Positions 10,701-16,703 of a stretch of DNA of 64,000 nucleotides are shown here, in pieces; within the stretch, counting starts at the first letter, position 1; every line of letters starts with the position of its first letter. This DNA comes from DATLED01 sp035525495 (GTDB taxonomy: Bacteria; Actinomycetota; Acidimicrobiia; Acidimicrobiales; CADCTF01). The notes beneath the pieces are model-generated. The model was not told where the DNA came from and searched no databases. It saw nothing but the letters and a program-made list of their open reading frames with translations. The DNA is taken from assembly GCA_035525495.1 (NCBI GenBank), contig DATLED010000024.1:1-64000 (forward strand). The letters run 5' to 3'. The position numbers and the translations under genes are program-made.

Positions 10701-13204
10701 TGGTCGAAGGTGCCCGCCGGGAAGATGCCGTTGGCTTCCAGCTGCTCGGTGACGGCGCGCAAGCCGTCGACGATCTTGTCGAGGAGCGCGAGGGTGCTGG
10801 CTTCGGAACCGTCGACTGCCGGGGTGGTGCCACACCCGTCGTTCACGGCCCCGTCGCCGTCGTCATCCGCGTTGTTCGAGCAAGGGCTGAAAGCCGCGAA
10901 GTCCGCGGCGGCGAAGTTGCCGGTGACAGTTGTGCCTGTGACCAGTGCGGCGGCGTCGGTGACCGGCACGTTCATCACGTTGTTGGTCATCGTGACGTCG
11001 CCGCTGCCCAGGCTTTGACCGCCTACCGAGGCCGAAACCGGCACCTTGCCGGCAACGCCGGCCGAGAGCTTGGTCTCCAGGTACGCAGGAGGTGCTTGGG
11101 TGCCGGCGGTGTTGGGATCGATGTCGTCACCCGCGGCGTGGCCGACGGCGTTGAAGAACTCCTCGACCGTGAGCCAGCCGTCGCCGGTGTCGATGATGTT
11201 CGCCGTGATCCCGGCGCTGCAGTCGGGGTCGGCGAGGTCGATCCCGCCCCCATCGCCATTGTCGACTCCGTCGGCGCAGGACTCGACACCCAACGGACCG
11301 GTTCCGTCCTCACCCCCCGTCGACGCGAGGGCCAGGTACGCACCCGCGACGTCGGCCTCGAGCATGCCGACTCGGGCCTTGGCGGAGATGTTCCTGGCGG
11401 AGATGCCGAAGGTGGCAGCCAAGTCCTTCGGGTCCGCGACATTGAGCTCGACGCGCTGCTCGAGGGTCTTCGCCGTGGCGCAGTCAGGGTCGGCTCCGTC
11501 GATGCCGTCGGCGGCTCCGCCGTTGTCGATCCCGTCCGAGCAGCTTCCGACCTCGGCGCCATCTTCGGTCGGCTGGGGGTGCAGGTCGAGCGCGAAGTCG
11601 AGGTTGAGTCCGTAGCCGGCCTTCAGGCTGACGGTCCCGTCTGTGGTCAGATCGATCGACGAGAGGATGTCGAGGTCGCCCAGGTTCAGGCTCACGTCTC
11701 CGGTTCCCGAGTCGTTGATCTTCATCGCGAACTCGAGGCGCTTGCTCGTGGCGTTGTAAGCGAGGGTCGCGTTGCCGTCGATCACGTCGTCGAGCGCGGC
11801 GTTGACCTTGGTGAGGAGCGTTTGCGCGTTTGCGAAGTCGGGCTTCCCGTCCTCGTCGATGTCGGTGGTGGCGAGGTCCTCCTGGGTGAGGTCGTCGAGG
11901 GGATGCAGCGGGTCGTCGATCGCCTCCTTGATCTCCTGGCCGAGTGGCAGGGCATCGACGAACGTGCCCGAGGGCGAGTCGTTGGGATCGGTTGGATCGT
12001 CCTTGCCGGTGATGAACGGCAGGTCGATGTCGATACCTCCGGTCGCTTGGAGGCCATCGAGCACGGAGAGCAGGCGGCCGAGGGCGGCGAGGGCTTCCTC
12101 GGCGGAGAAGTTGCGGAAGTCGAGGACCGGGGCGTTCGTGTCGAACGACGTCGTGACGCCGCTCGTCAGCGTCGCCGCGGAGAGCGTCATCACGAGATCC
12201 GGCGTCGTCGGGCTCGCGGTGTTGATCAGCGAGCTGTTGACATTGACCGTGCCGTTGAAGACGGGGGGTGTGCCGTCGGGGGCAAAGCCTCCGTGGAGGA
12301 GGTCGGCCGCCGACGTCGATGTCAGCTCGTCCGCGGTGATCTTGCCGTCTGTAGCGGCACCGTCGGGGTCGTCGATCGTGAGGAGATAGTCGATGTCGGC
12401 ATTGAAGAGACCCGTGACGTCGACCGCCGAGAAGCCGAGGTCCGCGCTGAAGAGCGAGAGCGCGGCGTTGGTGGCCGTGATCGAGAGCGTGACGCTCGGG
12501 GCGGGGGCGGCGGTGAGAAGCGAGAAGGCTTGGTTCGTGGTGGCGGGGTTGGCGAAGGTCGCGGGATCGAAGCGGAAGTGGAGGGGGCTCGTGTGCAGGT
12601 CGAAGGTGAGCGGGAACTTGCCGGCGCTGCTCGTGCCGTTCAGGTCGAGGACGTCGGTCGCCAAGCTGATGGGCACCTGATAGTTCTCGAGCTTCACGCC
12701 GACGATCAGCGTGATGTCGACCACATTGGTCGTGCCGTTCTTGGTCACGACGGGCACACCGTCGTTGCCGTCATCGGTGGGACCGCCGACCGACAACATG
12801 ACGCCGCCGCCGAGGTCGTGGTCGAAGGCGTCGAGCGCGGACTGCAGCGCGGCGGGATCGGCCAAATTGCTCGAGGTGAGCCCGGCGATCTTGTCCCTCA
12901 AGGACTGGATCGCCGCGGGGTCGGTCGCGTCGGTGTCGTCGAATGCGTCGGCGAGCTTGAGCAGCTGCGACGGATCACCCGCAGTTGCAGGGAGGTCCTG
13001 CACCAGGTCGCCGATCGTCGACAGCCCATCGAGCGCCGTGGCGAACTTCTGCAGTTCGCTGGTCGCGTTCTGCAGATCGGAGTCGGCGGCGCTCGCCTGG
13101 AACGTTCCGATGATCATCAGCACGACGCCGATCGTCGCGACCACGAGCAGCCGCGCCGCTCGGGTCCGCCGACGCGATGCCGCGCCAAGCAAGGGTCCAC
13201 CCAT
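1745..13204 (-). CDS. Giant secreted Ca2+-binding protein with EF-hand, Asp-rich Cys and RTX repeats
   Basis: About 3819 residues. A Sec signal follows the ATG at 13204 (RRRTRAARLL, a hydrophobic stretch, then FQASA|AD). A GTG at 13225 is in frame, but GGGAAAGCGGG upstream favours the ATG. Residues to about 2100 hold large beta-rich modules with EF-hand-like loops near 277 (DPDGAATDGKITADEL), 670 (DTGDGWLTVEEF), 1680 (DPDHDGKLTITEL) and 2073 (DPNGDGRLEYTEA). They also hold many Asp-rich cysteine motifs of the type DDDGDGxxNDGCP (thrombospondin type-3-like), clustered at roughly 780-940, 1085-1215 and 1495-1530. From about 2280 to 3660 are RTX nonapeptides (GGxGxDxLxG), arranged in the second half in longer units of about 100-150 residues. 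There is no LPXTG or C-terminal anchor and no adjacent type I secretion genes. An adhesin or surface-layer/matrix role is inferred. Confidence 0.85.
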   Translation of the reverse strand: MGGPLLGAASRRRTRAARLLVVATIGVVLMIIGTFQASAADSDLQNATSELQKFATALDGLSTIGDLVQDLPATAGDPSQLLKLADAFDDTDATDPAAIQSLRDKIAGLTSSNLADPAALQSALDAFDHDLGGGVMLSVGGPTDDGNDGVPVVTKNGTTNVVDITLIVGVKLENYQVPISLATDVLDLNGTSSAGKFPLTFDLHTSPLHFRFDPATFANPATTNQAFSLLTAAPAPSVTLSITATNAALSLFSADLGFSAVDVTGLFNADIDYLLTIDDPDGAATDGKITADELTSTSAADLLHGGFAPDGTPPVFNGTVNVNSSLINTASPTTPDLVMTLSAATLTSGVTTSFDTNAPVLDFRNFSAEEALAALGRLLSVLDGLQATGGIDIDLPFITGKDDPTDPNDSPSGTFVDALPLGQEIKEAIDDPLHPLDDLTQEDLATTDIDEDGKPDFANAQTLLTKVNAALDDVIDGNATLAYNATSKRLEFAMKINDSGTGDVSLNLGDLDILSSIDLTTDGTVSLKAGYGLNLDFALDLHPQPTEDGAEVGSCSDGIDNGGAADGIDGADPDCATAKTLEQRVELNVADPKDLAATFGISARNISAKARVGMLEADVAGAYLALASTGGEDGTGPLGVESCADGVDNGDGGGIDLADPDCSAGITANIIDTGDGWLTVEEFFNAVGHAAGDDIDPNTAGTQAPPAYLETKLSAGVAGKVPVSASVGGQSLGSGDVTMTNNVMNVPVTDAAALVTGTTVTGNFAAADFAAFSPCSNNADDDGDGAVNDGCGTTPAVDGSEASTLALLDKIVDGLRAVTEQLEANGIFPAGTFDQELPLLGLSLDDILALADSLTAVADSTSNGSEDAIGACGNSDDEDKDGVVNDGCPATGAPGTDPLPESDCADIGDTTAAQKDDDGDGTRNDGCQPEVPSVQELANTLAAALERALDNIDTATTDIPNDVSDAVVSATVAYDATENDVSFKLDVSDFDYTIPVPFALRLPDDLATIVDLSAEGTTELKIQNAKLKVGFGIDLDDNAPFVLGDSFLEIPAKADSGNGLTFTAGVGPIQIQIGETGDGTPENDGAGQCSGPTDDDGDGFPNDGCPQKPDPETGADCGNKTDNDGDTVGDDGCGDTDPPQEGGDPESGADCAGSRNEQDNDGDGIKDDGCPADPPAAASNGSDPEGDESSPACALGDTTDDDHDTFVNDGCPKRADKARFALGGKLRLDAGPNDNTDTNTRYTIGGGGPTALSFTGAFDGVSSDICDPVDTSGPNHSGPVVTAGTDKDVCAVLPLYLNGTAIGTPPDHHVELAIEHLENFTFDDPFNAATGFSFQYDTSQLSAVIEGQIMDLVLMESGIEDLLNLLQNLLESDLFSFALPLIGGQTASAASIVDDLRQNIKDTIHGSIAAGQNPADPASATVTAGNVKTILENIKSAIAGAFPANTPYLTINSPAIGMKCDPAGGGDARDCDTTGKGEDDTGNPGIPDANEGQSNCADSDGDPATNTGNGIDDDHDGTTDDGCGSIPAAQDTAQQVSDISFPFELTGVIDLLQDVDPLNFDIGIPGLSLEGGFRPNGTINYSLKFGFGLSKDEGFYFLTDTDADGNDEDADPELDLSMLIGLSDADTTAGVTGQLGFLQVDITDQPNTGGADCDATDGAVDENVCNSLLGGTFSIDLLDPDHDGKLTITELSSGPSFTELIKYDLTAFAEVNLHIETSIAGSAVLPRILADLHLDWNWSLNDEADTDALAPGSADSGLTLVLDNVNLDAGTFLAKFLGPILKDVKKFTEPFQPIIDTLNACIPVISDLAGNCTSLLDIALAFAPQEYDFIIQVVQLIDFINSLPTDVSGRILIPINGSDGNNSFTLAGETLQEGAIAPTEAQDAYSENINATGQNLTTDINNADDGHGGTVGNNGSNELKVDGLAGIGLHFPFLEHPEKLLGLLFGQDVDLIVWEPDPVKIEFSYSQKFGPIWAVPPVFIEIGGAVSVTGTFGIGYSTKGFTNWLVNQQGPAALLQGLFLLDKHPYSDLPGGADINELELRGEIFANAQVSVLIFSAGAQGSVYLTIGIDLQDPNGDGRLEYTEAADIIRTTGNVLCIFNLNGKFGVTVSVFAEVDLFFWSQRWEQILADIVIYEFKVECKPLPDPVLARFDGDILRLNVGPDRKFRDPEEGYASPPYVVPAGFDAGDFTDSADDTPDNSVGFDETAENYLVTMRSDGGVDISAFGVVQTYAGPISKIVGDADDGAVADDGNDNLVDVIAMADGKPATGGGKVAFTIPVDISGGSGKDELTGGDGSDTLNGGAEADVLNGDEGAKNTISGGDGNDAINSGAGDDTLNGDADNDTISGGLGIDTIDGGSGNDVIDGGRSAVGTPDGGDTITAGDGDDTVDSGDGDDTIHAGQGKDVVNGGNGHDTIDDAGTDEASCSNELTGEDDVLVGGPSHDDISGAAGDDIIIGGNVLAGLDDEGDDNLDGGNGCDIIYGDNAERLDSGPRDLIAIDAGIGGGDKSMDGGSGSDDLFGQKGADTMTGGTSADNLRGMDGADVMDGGAGTDNLWGDVDVNGVVLAPSAAGPDDMVGGDGNDHLWGDGGEDYVLGDKGTIARPSVTFTGGSGVDVLRGGSEADHMYGQGGADQVHGDSGDDEAYGDASDNDAAHNTLDGNDLVRGGIGNDYLFGNNAADDMFGDSGDDRVVGGSPNAASLDSGLQDDVHDSGSTNGIFGDHLFGGTGNDHLAGDNATITGGGAATLLAEATIGQPDLMLGEAGHDRMYGEHAQDDLYGGDDDDHLEGGDDNDDVYGENGQDDLIGGTTEAADGAVEGDQPDGADNLWGGNGHDVLAGDNASIIRSGPVGSWTHTELVDRTGSESDVDAVARSTTLFDVATVAAPTAEGGSDQFSGIDVLHGEDGYDILYGQGDADALYGGKLDDYLEGNADGDTLSGEGGQDDLVGGTGRATSDAPNSADNGRLDGADNLYGNNAANSSPTDDYDVLMGDNATVLRGDPAVATPTPWVVNTFNASIKRQVTLYDVGTATAAAGAGTSGGDLMRGQDAADLMYGQGDADDMEGGSGDDYMEGNAGSDKILGQDGNDDMIGGTGRIRTRIGASVVEDPATGTNGRLDAGETNMLGGDGFDVMTGDNAIVARKLVGPGDWVANTYNLGIQHELVRLLDLNSGVQSVVSGGDYMEGNEKDDVMYGQANGNDAANPATPDVMKGNIGDDYMEGNAGADVMQGNADQDDMVGGTGRIANDNDGGTDFSINGRLDGADDMVGDSLSTDEGVEASNDYDVMAGDNAEIVRPLTTSAPTGKWTPHVYDGGVYRTVTFRDIQRVGGPAVSASVSGADTMYGNGANDIMRGQGGNDTMHGNAGHDDMEGNHQSDHMWGDDQQDDMLGGSRTATWFDTGDFLYGGNDHDVVLGDNGTITRPLTTSAPVNKWKTQSYGHLFNDAVAAVNQTRVVRTVGMVDTAAGQTSGSDVVHGQAGDDDLYGQFDDTGEAHGVPVSENCDMGGLNMANDPYWNGEPNGAFTVDGDLLCGGQGEDAVLGDQGVITDVVQTGPAKTLTHSGAPFIKELTNVPNALSRQVVLSQIPLGGADVILGDDPLNKASDGVQPAGNDAHDSIHAGAGADLGHGGPGDDFIFGDDGTDALWGGDHADRTWGGFDGDWLDVLPRTTADTGSAVNDPITWFFFAGDDPDTMDNPATEAREGYDGYRGFDTIYGGWDQDTLQANEGDNGPVAGDRLVDWSGSYNGYYLCPATYGEYVSTRQMSPSLITYLEDQGTADGATNVKTGPRTTGSGYDELAIVYKPDVKSNTNPVHPDTPAHFTCR
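2960..5440 (-). repeat. Higher-order repeats of about 100-150 codons within the RTX region
   Basis: A long unit recurs around GDNAxIxR (or GDKG/GDNG) landmarks encoded near 2964, 3345, 3803, 4231, 4690, 4997 and 5415. Each unit carries a tryptophan-containing non-RTX insert, then RxVxLxDV, then MYGQG, GDDYMEGNAG, DDMVGGTGR and NGRLDGAD. Spacing is about 380-460 bases, with one shorter unit of about 305 bases. Copies are diverged, which indicates old segmental duplication. Confidence 0.75.
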
Positions 13205-13283
13205 GACAGTCCCGCTTTCCCGCACTGGTGGAGGGACCCGAGAACCCGCCTAGGTCCACTTCATCCTCCACAACCTTGTTCGG

Positions 13284-13312
13284 ACCGTATGTCCGTCCCG
13301 TCCGGATTGCAA
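13284..13312 (-). promoter_or_regulatory. Sigma-70-type promoter of the giant RTX gene
   Basis: On the minus strand TTGCAA (13312-13307) is separated by exactly 17 bases from TACGGT (13289-13284). A start near 13277 gives a leader of about 70 bases before the ATG at 13204. This is one of the few leadered, -35-containing promoters visible here. The rest of 13205-13441 shows no gene. Confidence 0.6.
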
Positions 13313-13441
13313 CAATAACTCGCCCTGCCTCGCCCGCGAGCTCGAGAACGAGGTCGTCACGGTCGCTCGTCGCGAAGGCCGGGCGGTCGTCGAAGGCCCC
13401 GAACGCGGGGTTCATCCGTGCCTGACTTGGCGTTTTCGTGG

Positions 13442-13514
13442 CACCCCCAACGGGATTCGAACCCGTGCTGCCACCTTGAAAGGGTGGTGTCCTAGGCCAC
13501 TAGACGATGGGGGC
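13442..13514 (-). tRNA. tRNA-Glu (anticodon UUC)
   Basis: A 73-base cloverleaf on the minus strand. The acceptor GCCCCCA (13514-13508) pairs with TGGGGGT (13449-13443), with a G discriminator. The anticodon arm is CCACC-CTTTCAA-GGTGG, giving TTC. The T arm contains GGTTCGAATCC. The bases following the discriminator (13441-13439) spell CCA, so the 3' end is genome-encoded. Confidence 0.95.
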
Positions 13515-13564
13515 AGGGGACCGAGAGGCGTCGAAGGGCGATGCTGACGATAGCAGCCGCTTGC

Positions 13565-14875
13565 TCAGTTCCCTCCGAGCTCCCACTCCGTGCCGCCGGC
13601 CGTATCCCGCACCTCGATGCCGAGGGCCACGAGCTGGTCGCGGACGGCATCCGCGTCGGCGTAGCGCTTGTCGGCCCGGGCCTGGTCGCGCAGCCCCAGG
13701 AGCGCGTCGACGAAGGGGCCGAGGACGGACCTCGGGTCCTTCGCGCCGGATTCGGCGAGGGCGGCGAGGCGGGTGACCATGGAGCGCAGGGTGGAACGGC
13801 CGTGGTCGAGGTCGTCGCTCTGCAGGGTGTCTGCAGACCATGCGTGCAGCGTCTGTTCGAGGTCGAGGATGGACTGCGTGGCGGCACTGGTCTCGCGGGC
13901 CGCTAGGGCTTCGTCGAACTGCAGCGCGAGCGCATTGATCTCGGCGCGGAGGGTGCCCGCCGCCGCCCGCGGGTCCTGACCCTCACGGGTCCTCCCGGGC
14001 GGGGACCCCCCCGCTTCTCGGGTCCCCCCCACCCGGGTCCCGCCGTACGGGCCACCCGGCGGCGGCGGCTCGTCGTCGCGGAGGGCGTCGGCGGTCGCTT
14101 GCAGCTCTTCGAAGCGCAGGGTCGTCCCGGGCTCGAAGGTCGCGCTTCTTCCGTTGGCGCGGATCGTCACTTCGGCGATGCCTACGACGGTGGCGGTTTT
14201 TTCGTCGAGGTCGAGGATGAGGCCGGTGTGCTCGTCGATGCCGAGGACGAACGTGGATTCGTCGAGTTGTTGCTCCATCACCTGGAGCCGGGGCTCGCCG
14301 AGGTAGCAGAACCTGGTGTCGTGGTTGCCGCCTTCGGCGTTGTTGTAGTGGGGGATGACGGCGGCGGACAGGCCGGTCTCGCGCAGGAGGTCGAGGCCTT
14401 CGGCCCACTCCGCCGGCGCGCCGACCTTGTAGATCTCGTAGACGGGAACGGTGACCGCGCCCATCGTCAGCGCGGCGGCGCTGGCGAAGGTGACGCATCC
14501 GCCGGTGACGAGCTTGTCGCGGAGGATGACGGGGACGGCGCTGTCGCGCCACTGCTCGAGGGCGTACGTGGGGGAGCCGGGGCCGGCGAAGACGTAGGCG
14601 GCCTCGCGCAGTTGGGTGAGGGTGCACTCGTAGCCAACGGAACCGATCTCGGCCGACGACTTGTACGACGCCAGCGCCAGCTCGGCGCCGACGGAGTCCC
14701 GGAAGTAGGCCTGCGCCCGCGCCGTGAGGTCGTCGGCGTTGGCCTGGAAGCCGAAGGGCGTGTCGAGCAGGACGGCGGGTGCGCCGTCGAGTCGGGACAG
14801 GAGCTCGCGGTGGGTCTTGACCATCGTCGGGCTGGTCTCGCCGGAGCCCATCAGGACGAGCAGACGCGGGCTCAC
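13565..14875 (-). CDS. Peptidase S51/type 1 glutamine amidotransferase-like protein fused to a cysteinyl-tRNA-synthetase-like C-terminal domain
   Basis: 436 residues in two parts. Residues 1-255 resemble cyanophycinase/dipeptidase E-type proteins: MGSGETSPTMVKTH near the start, FAGPGSPTYAL at 96-106, and CVTFASAAALTMGA at 127-140, where S132 would be the nucleophile. Residues 269-305 are a Gly/Pro/Arg linker of repetitive DNA. Residues 306-436 match the helical tail of CysS (ARADKRYADADAVRDQL, then GIEVRDTAGGTEWEL), without any catalytic synthetase domain. The GTG start overlaps the stop of the upstream hydrolase gene (GTGA), so translation is coupled. The substrate is unknown. A role in peptide or cyanophycin-like amide hydrolysis is possible but unproven. 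Confidence 0.75.
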   Translation of the reverse strand: MSPRLLVLMGSGETSPTMVKTHRELLSRLDGAPAVLLDTPFGFQANADDLTARAQAYFRDSVGAELALASYKSSAEIGSVGYECTLTQLREAAYVFAGPGSPTYALEQWRDSAVPVILRDKLVTGGCVTFASAAALTMGAVTVPVYEIYKVGAPAEWAEGLDLLRETGLSAAVIPHYNNAEGGNHDTRFCYLGEPRLQVMEQQLDESTFVLGIDEHTGLILDLDEKTATVVGIAEVTIRANGRSATFEPGTTLRFEELQATADALRDDEPPPPGGPYGGTRVGGTREAGGSPPGRTREGQDPRAAAGTLRAEINALALQFDEALAARETSAATQSILDLEQTLHAWSADTLQSDDLDHGRSTLRSMVTRLAALAESGAKDPRSVLGPFVDALLGLRDQARADKRYADADAVRDQLVALGIEVRDTAGGTEWELGGN

Positions 14876-15714
14876 GCGAAGAACCCCTCCTCGAGCGCAG
14901 AGACGAGCACGCCGGCCACCTGATGCGGGTACTGGGCGTGGACGTCGTGCTCCGCCGCGAACCAGTGCGTACGCGAGACCGGTAGTGCCGCCTCGGCCTC
15001 GGCGACCTCGGACCGCTTGCGCTCGACCCGGGCGGACGAGCCGTCGTCGCACGGGAGCAACAGCACGGGCACGGCGACGCGAGGGAAGACGTCGCCGATC
15101 CGCTGCTCCCACATCGCACGGAGGATGCGGAGGTGGCGTTCGAAGGACAACCACGGCGCCACCGTGCCGTCGCCGCGGACCTCGAAGCACGCCAGGGCTC
15201 CCTGGATCCCCGACTCGGGCCACTCCGGATGGCGGCCTCGCATCATGGCCTCGATCTCGGAGAAGGCGAGCCCCGTGGTGCGGGGCGGCGCCATCGCCGC
15301 CTCGCACGCCTCCCAGGTCGCGAACCGGGTGAGATCGATCCATCCCCCATCCACGCAGGCGATGCCGCGGACCAGCTCGGGTCGGCGGGCGCCGAGCTCG
15401 ACGACCACGTTGCCGCCCCAGGACTGCCCGGCCACGACCGGCCGCTCGAGACCCGCGGCGCCGATCACGGCGGCGAGGTCGTCACAGATGCGCTCGAAGT
15501 CGTAGCCGTCTTCGGGCTTGTCGGATCGGCCGTGGCCGCGCTGGTCGATGGCGACGACGCGATGGCCTCGACCCGCGAGGTCCGCGGCCACGCCGTCCCA
15601 CAGGCGCGCGTTCGAGGCGAGGCCGTGCACCAACAGGTACGGCACGCTGTCGCCGTCCCACGAGTGCACGTTGAGCCAGACGCCATCGGCCACCTCGACC
15701 CGCGAGACGTCCAT
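14872..15714 (-). CDS. Alpha/beta-fold hydrolase
   Basis: 280 residues, a normal length for the fold. The oxyanion-hole HGLAS is at 30-34, the nucleophile elbow GQSWGG has S98, an acidic stretch LLPCDDGS lies late, and the candidate catalytic His is in AEHDVHAQYP. DQRGHGRSDKP is typical of the epoxide hydrolase/haloperoxidase-like group, but the substrate cannot be named. The ATG overlaps the stop of the upstream oxidoreductase gene (TGATG), and its own stop overlaps the GTG of the S51-like gene. It is therefore the third gene of a tightly coupled operon. Confidence 0.85.
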   Translation of the reverse strand: MDVSRVEVADGVWLNVHSWDGDSVPYLLVHGLASNARLWDGVAADLAGRGHRVVAIDQRGHGRSDKPEDGYDFERICDDLAAVIGAAGLERPVVAGQSWGGNVVVELGARRPELVRGIACVDGGWIDLTRFATWEACEAAMAPPRTTGLAFSEIEAMMRGRHPEWPESGIQGALACFEVRGDGTVAPWLSFERHLRILRAMWEQRIGDVFPRVAVPVLLLPCDDGSSARVERKRSEVAEAEAALPVSRTHWFAAEHDVHAQYPHQVAGVLVSALEEGFFA

Positions 15715-16703
15715 CACGCGCCGCCGTCGGCGACCGTCCGGAGCCGATCGATGAGCGTCGCCACCTCGATGGCGTCCGCTGGCGTCCGCCGGGGCACCGC
15801 GGTCCCCCGCACGACCGCCGACACGTGGTCGACCATCCCGGCATAGGGGTCGGCGCCGCCGCACTCGATCGTGTCGACGGCGCCGGAGCGGTCGAGCACC
15901 GACAGGACGGTGTCCTCCAGACCGGGCGTGAACGTGCGCTCCATCGTCAGGGAGCCCTCCGTGCCCACCACCTCGATGCTCTGGCGCTCCGGCGTCTCGA
16001 ACGAGCACTCGAAGTTGGCGACGAACCCGCGGCCGAAGTCGAGCCAGCCCGAGAACGACGAGTCGACGCCGGACTCGGTCAGCACCGACGAGGCCGCGAG
16101 CTTCACTGGCGACCGCCCCGCCGCGAGCAGCAGCGGGGCGAGGCAGTAGATGCCGACGTCGAGCAGCGCCCCGCCGCCCATCGCCGGCGACCACCGGTGG
16201 TTCGACGCGTCCCTCAGCACACCGGTGAAGGCGGTGCGGGCGAAGCGGAGGTCGCCGAGTCGTCCGGACCGCAGGATGGTCTCGAGCCGCTCCGAGCGCG
16301 GATGGAACGGCGTCATGTATGCCTCGAACAGCAACACCCCCGCCTGATCGCAGGCGGCCGCCATCGCCACTGCCTCGAGCGCCGTCGACGCCAGCGGCTT
16401 CTCGCACAAGACGTGCTTGCCCGCCCCGGCGGCGCGGATCGTCCACTCGGCGTGGAGGCTGTTCGGCAGGGGGATGTAGACGGCCTCGACCTCGGGATCG
16501 GCGAGCACCGCCTCGTAGGACGACAGGACGCGCTCGGCGCCGAAGTCGGCGTAGCCGCCGGCGGGCGAGGATTCGCTGGCGACGGCGACGAGCCGGCACG
16601 ACGACGTGGCCGCCAACGCCGGCAGGACGGCGTGGCGGGCGATCTTCGCGGTGGCGCCGATGACGCCCCACCGGACCGGCCCGGCGGCGCCGCTCACGTT
16701 CAC
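15714..16703 (-). CDS. Gfo/Idh/MocA-family NAD(P)-dependent oxidoreductase
   Basis: 329 residues. The N-terminal Rossmann motif is WGVIGATAKIA. CEKPLAS follows at the end of the nucleotide-binding half, and the C-terminal half carries FEAYMTPFHPR and GGGALLDVGIYCL, as in glucose-fructose/dihydrodiol dehydrogenase-like members. It probably oxidises a sugar or cyclic polyol. The GTG at 16703 overlaps the preceding stop (GTGA); a second GTG lies at 16697. A second, distinct family member is directly upstream, so the two may act on successive steps of one pathway. Confidence 0.88.
   Translation of the reverse strand: MNVSGAAGPVRWGVIGATAKIARHAVLPALAATSSCRLVAVASESSPAGGYADFGAERVLSSYEAVLADPEVEAVYIPLPNSLHAEWTIRAAGAGKHVLCEKPLASTALEAVAMAAACDQAGVLLFEAYMTPFHPRSERLETILRSGRLGDLRFARTAFTGVLRDASNHRWSPAMGGGALLDVGIYCLAPLLLAAGRSPVKLAASSVLTESGVDSSFSGWLDFGRGFVANFECSFETPERQSIEVVGTEGSLTMERTFTPGLEDTVLSVLDRSGAVDTIECGGADPYAGMVDHVSAVVRGTAVPRRTPADAIEVATLIDRLRTVADGGA

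Noticed and set aside
9785..13318. An 1177-codon open frame on the plus strand opposite the RTX gene
   Set aside because: It is antisense to a repeat-rich, GC-rich gene whose own frame shows a signal peptide and calcium-binding motifs. The antisense product is low-complexity Val/Gly/Arg without domains.
13565..14875. A functional cysteinyl-tRNA synthetase
   Set aside because: Only the C-terminal helical tail is present; HIGH and KMSKS motifs and the Rossmann core are absent.
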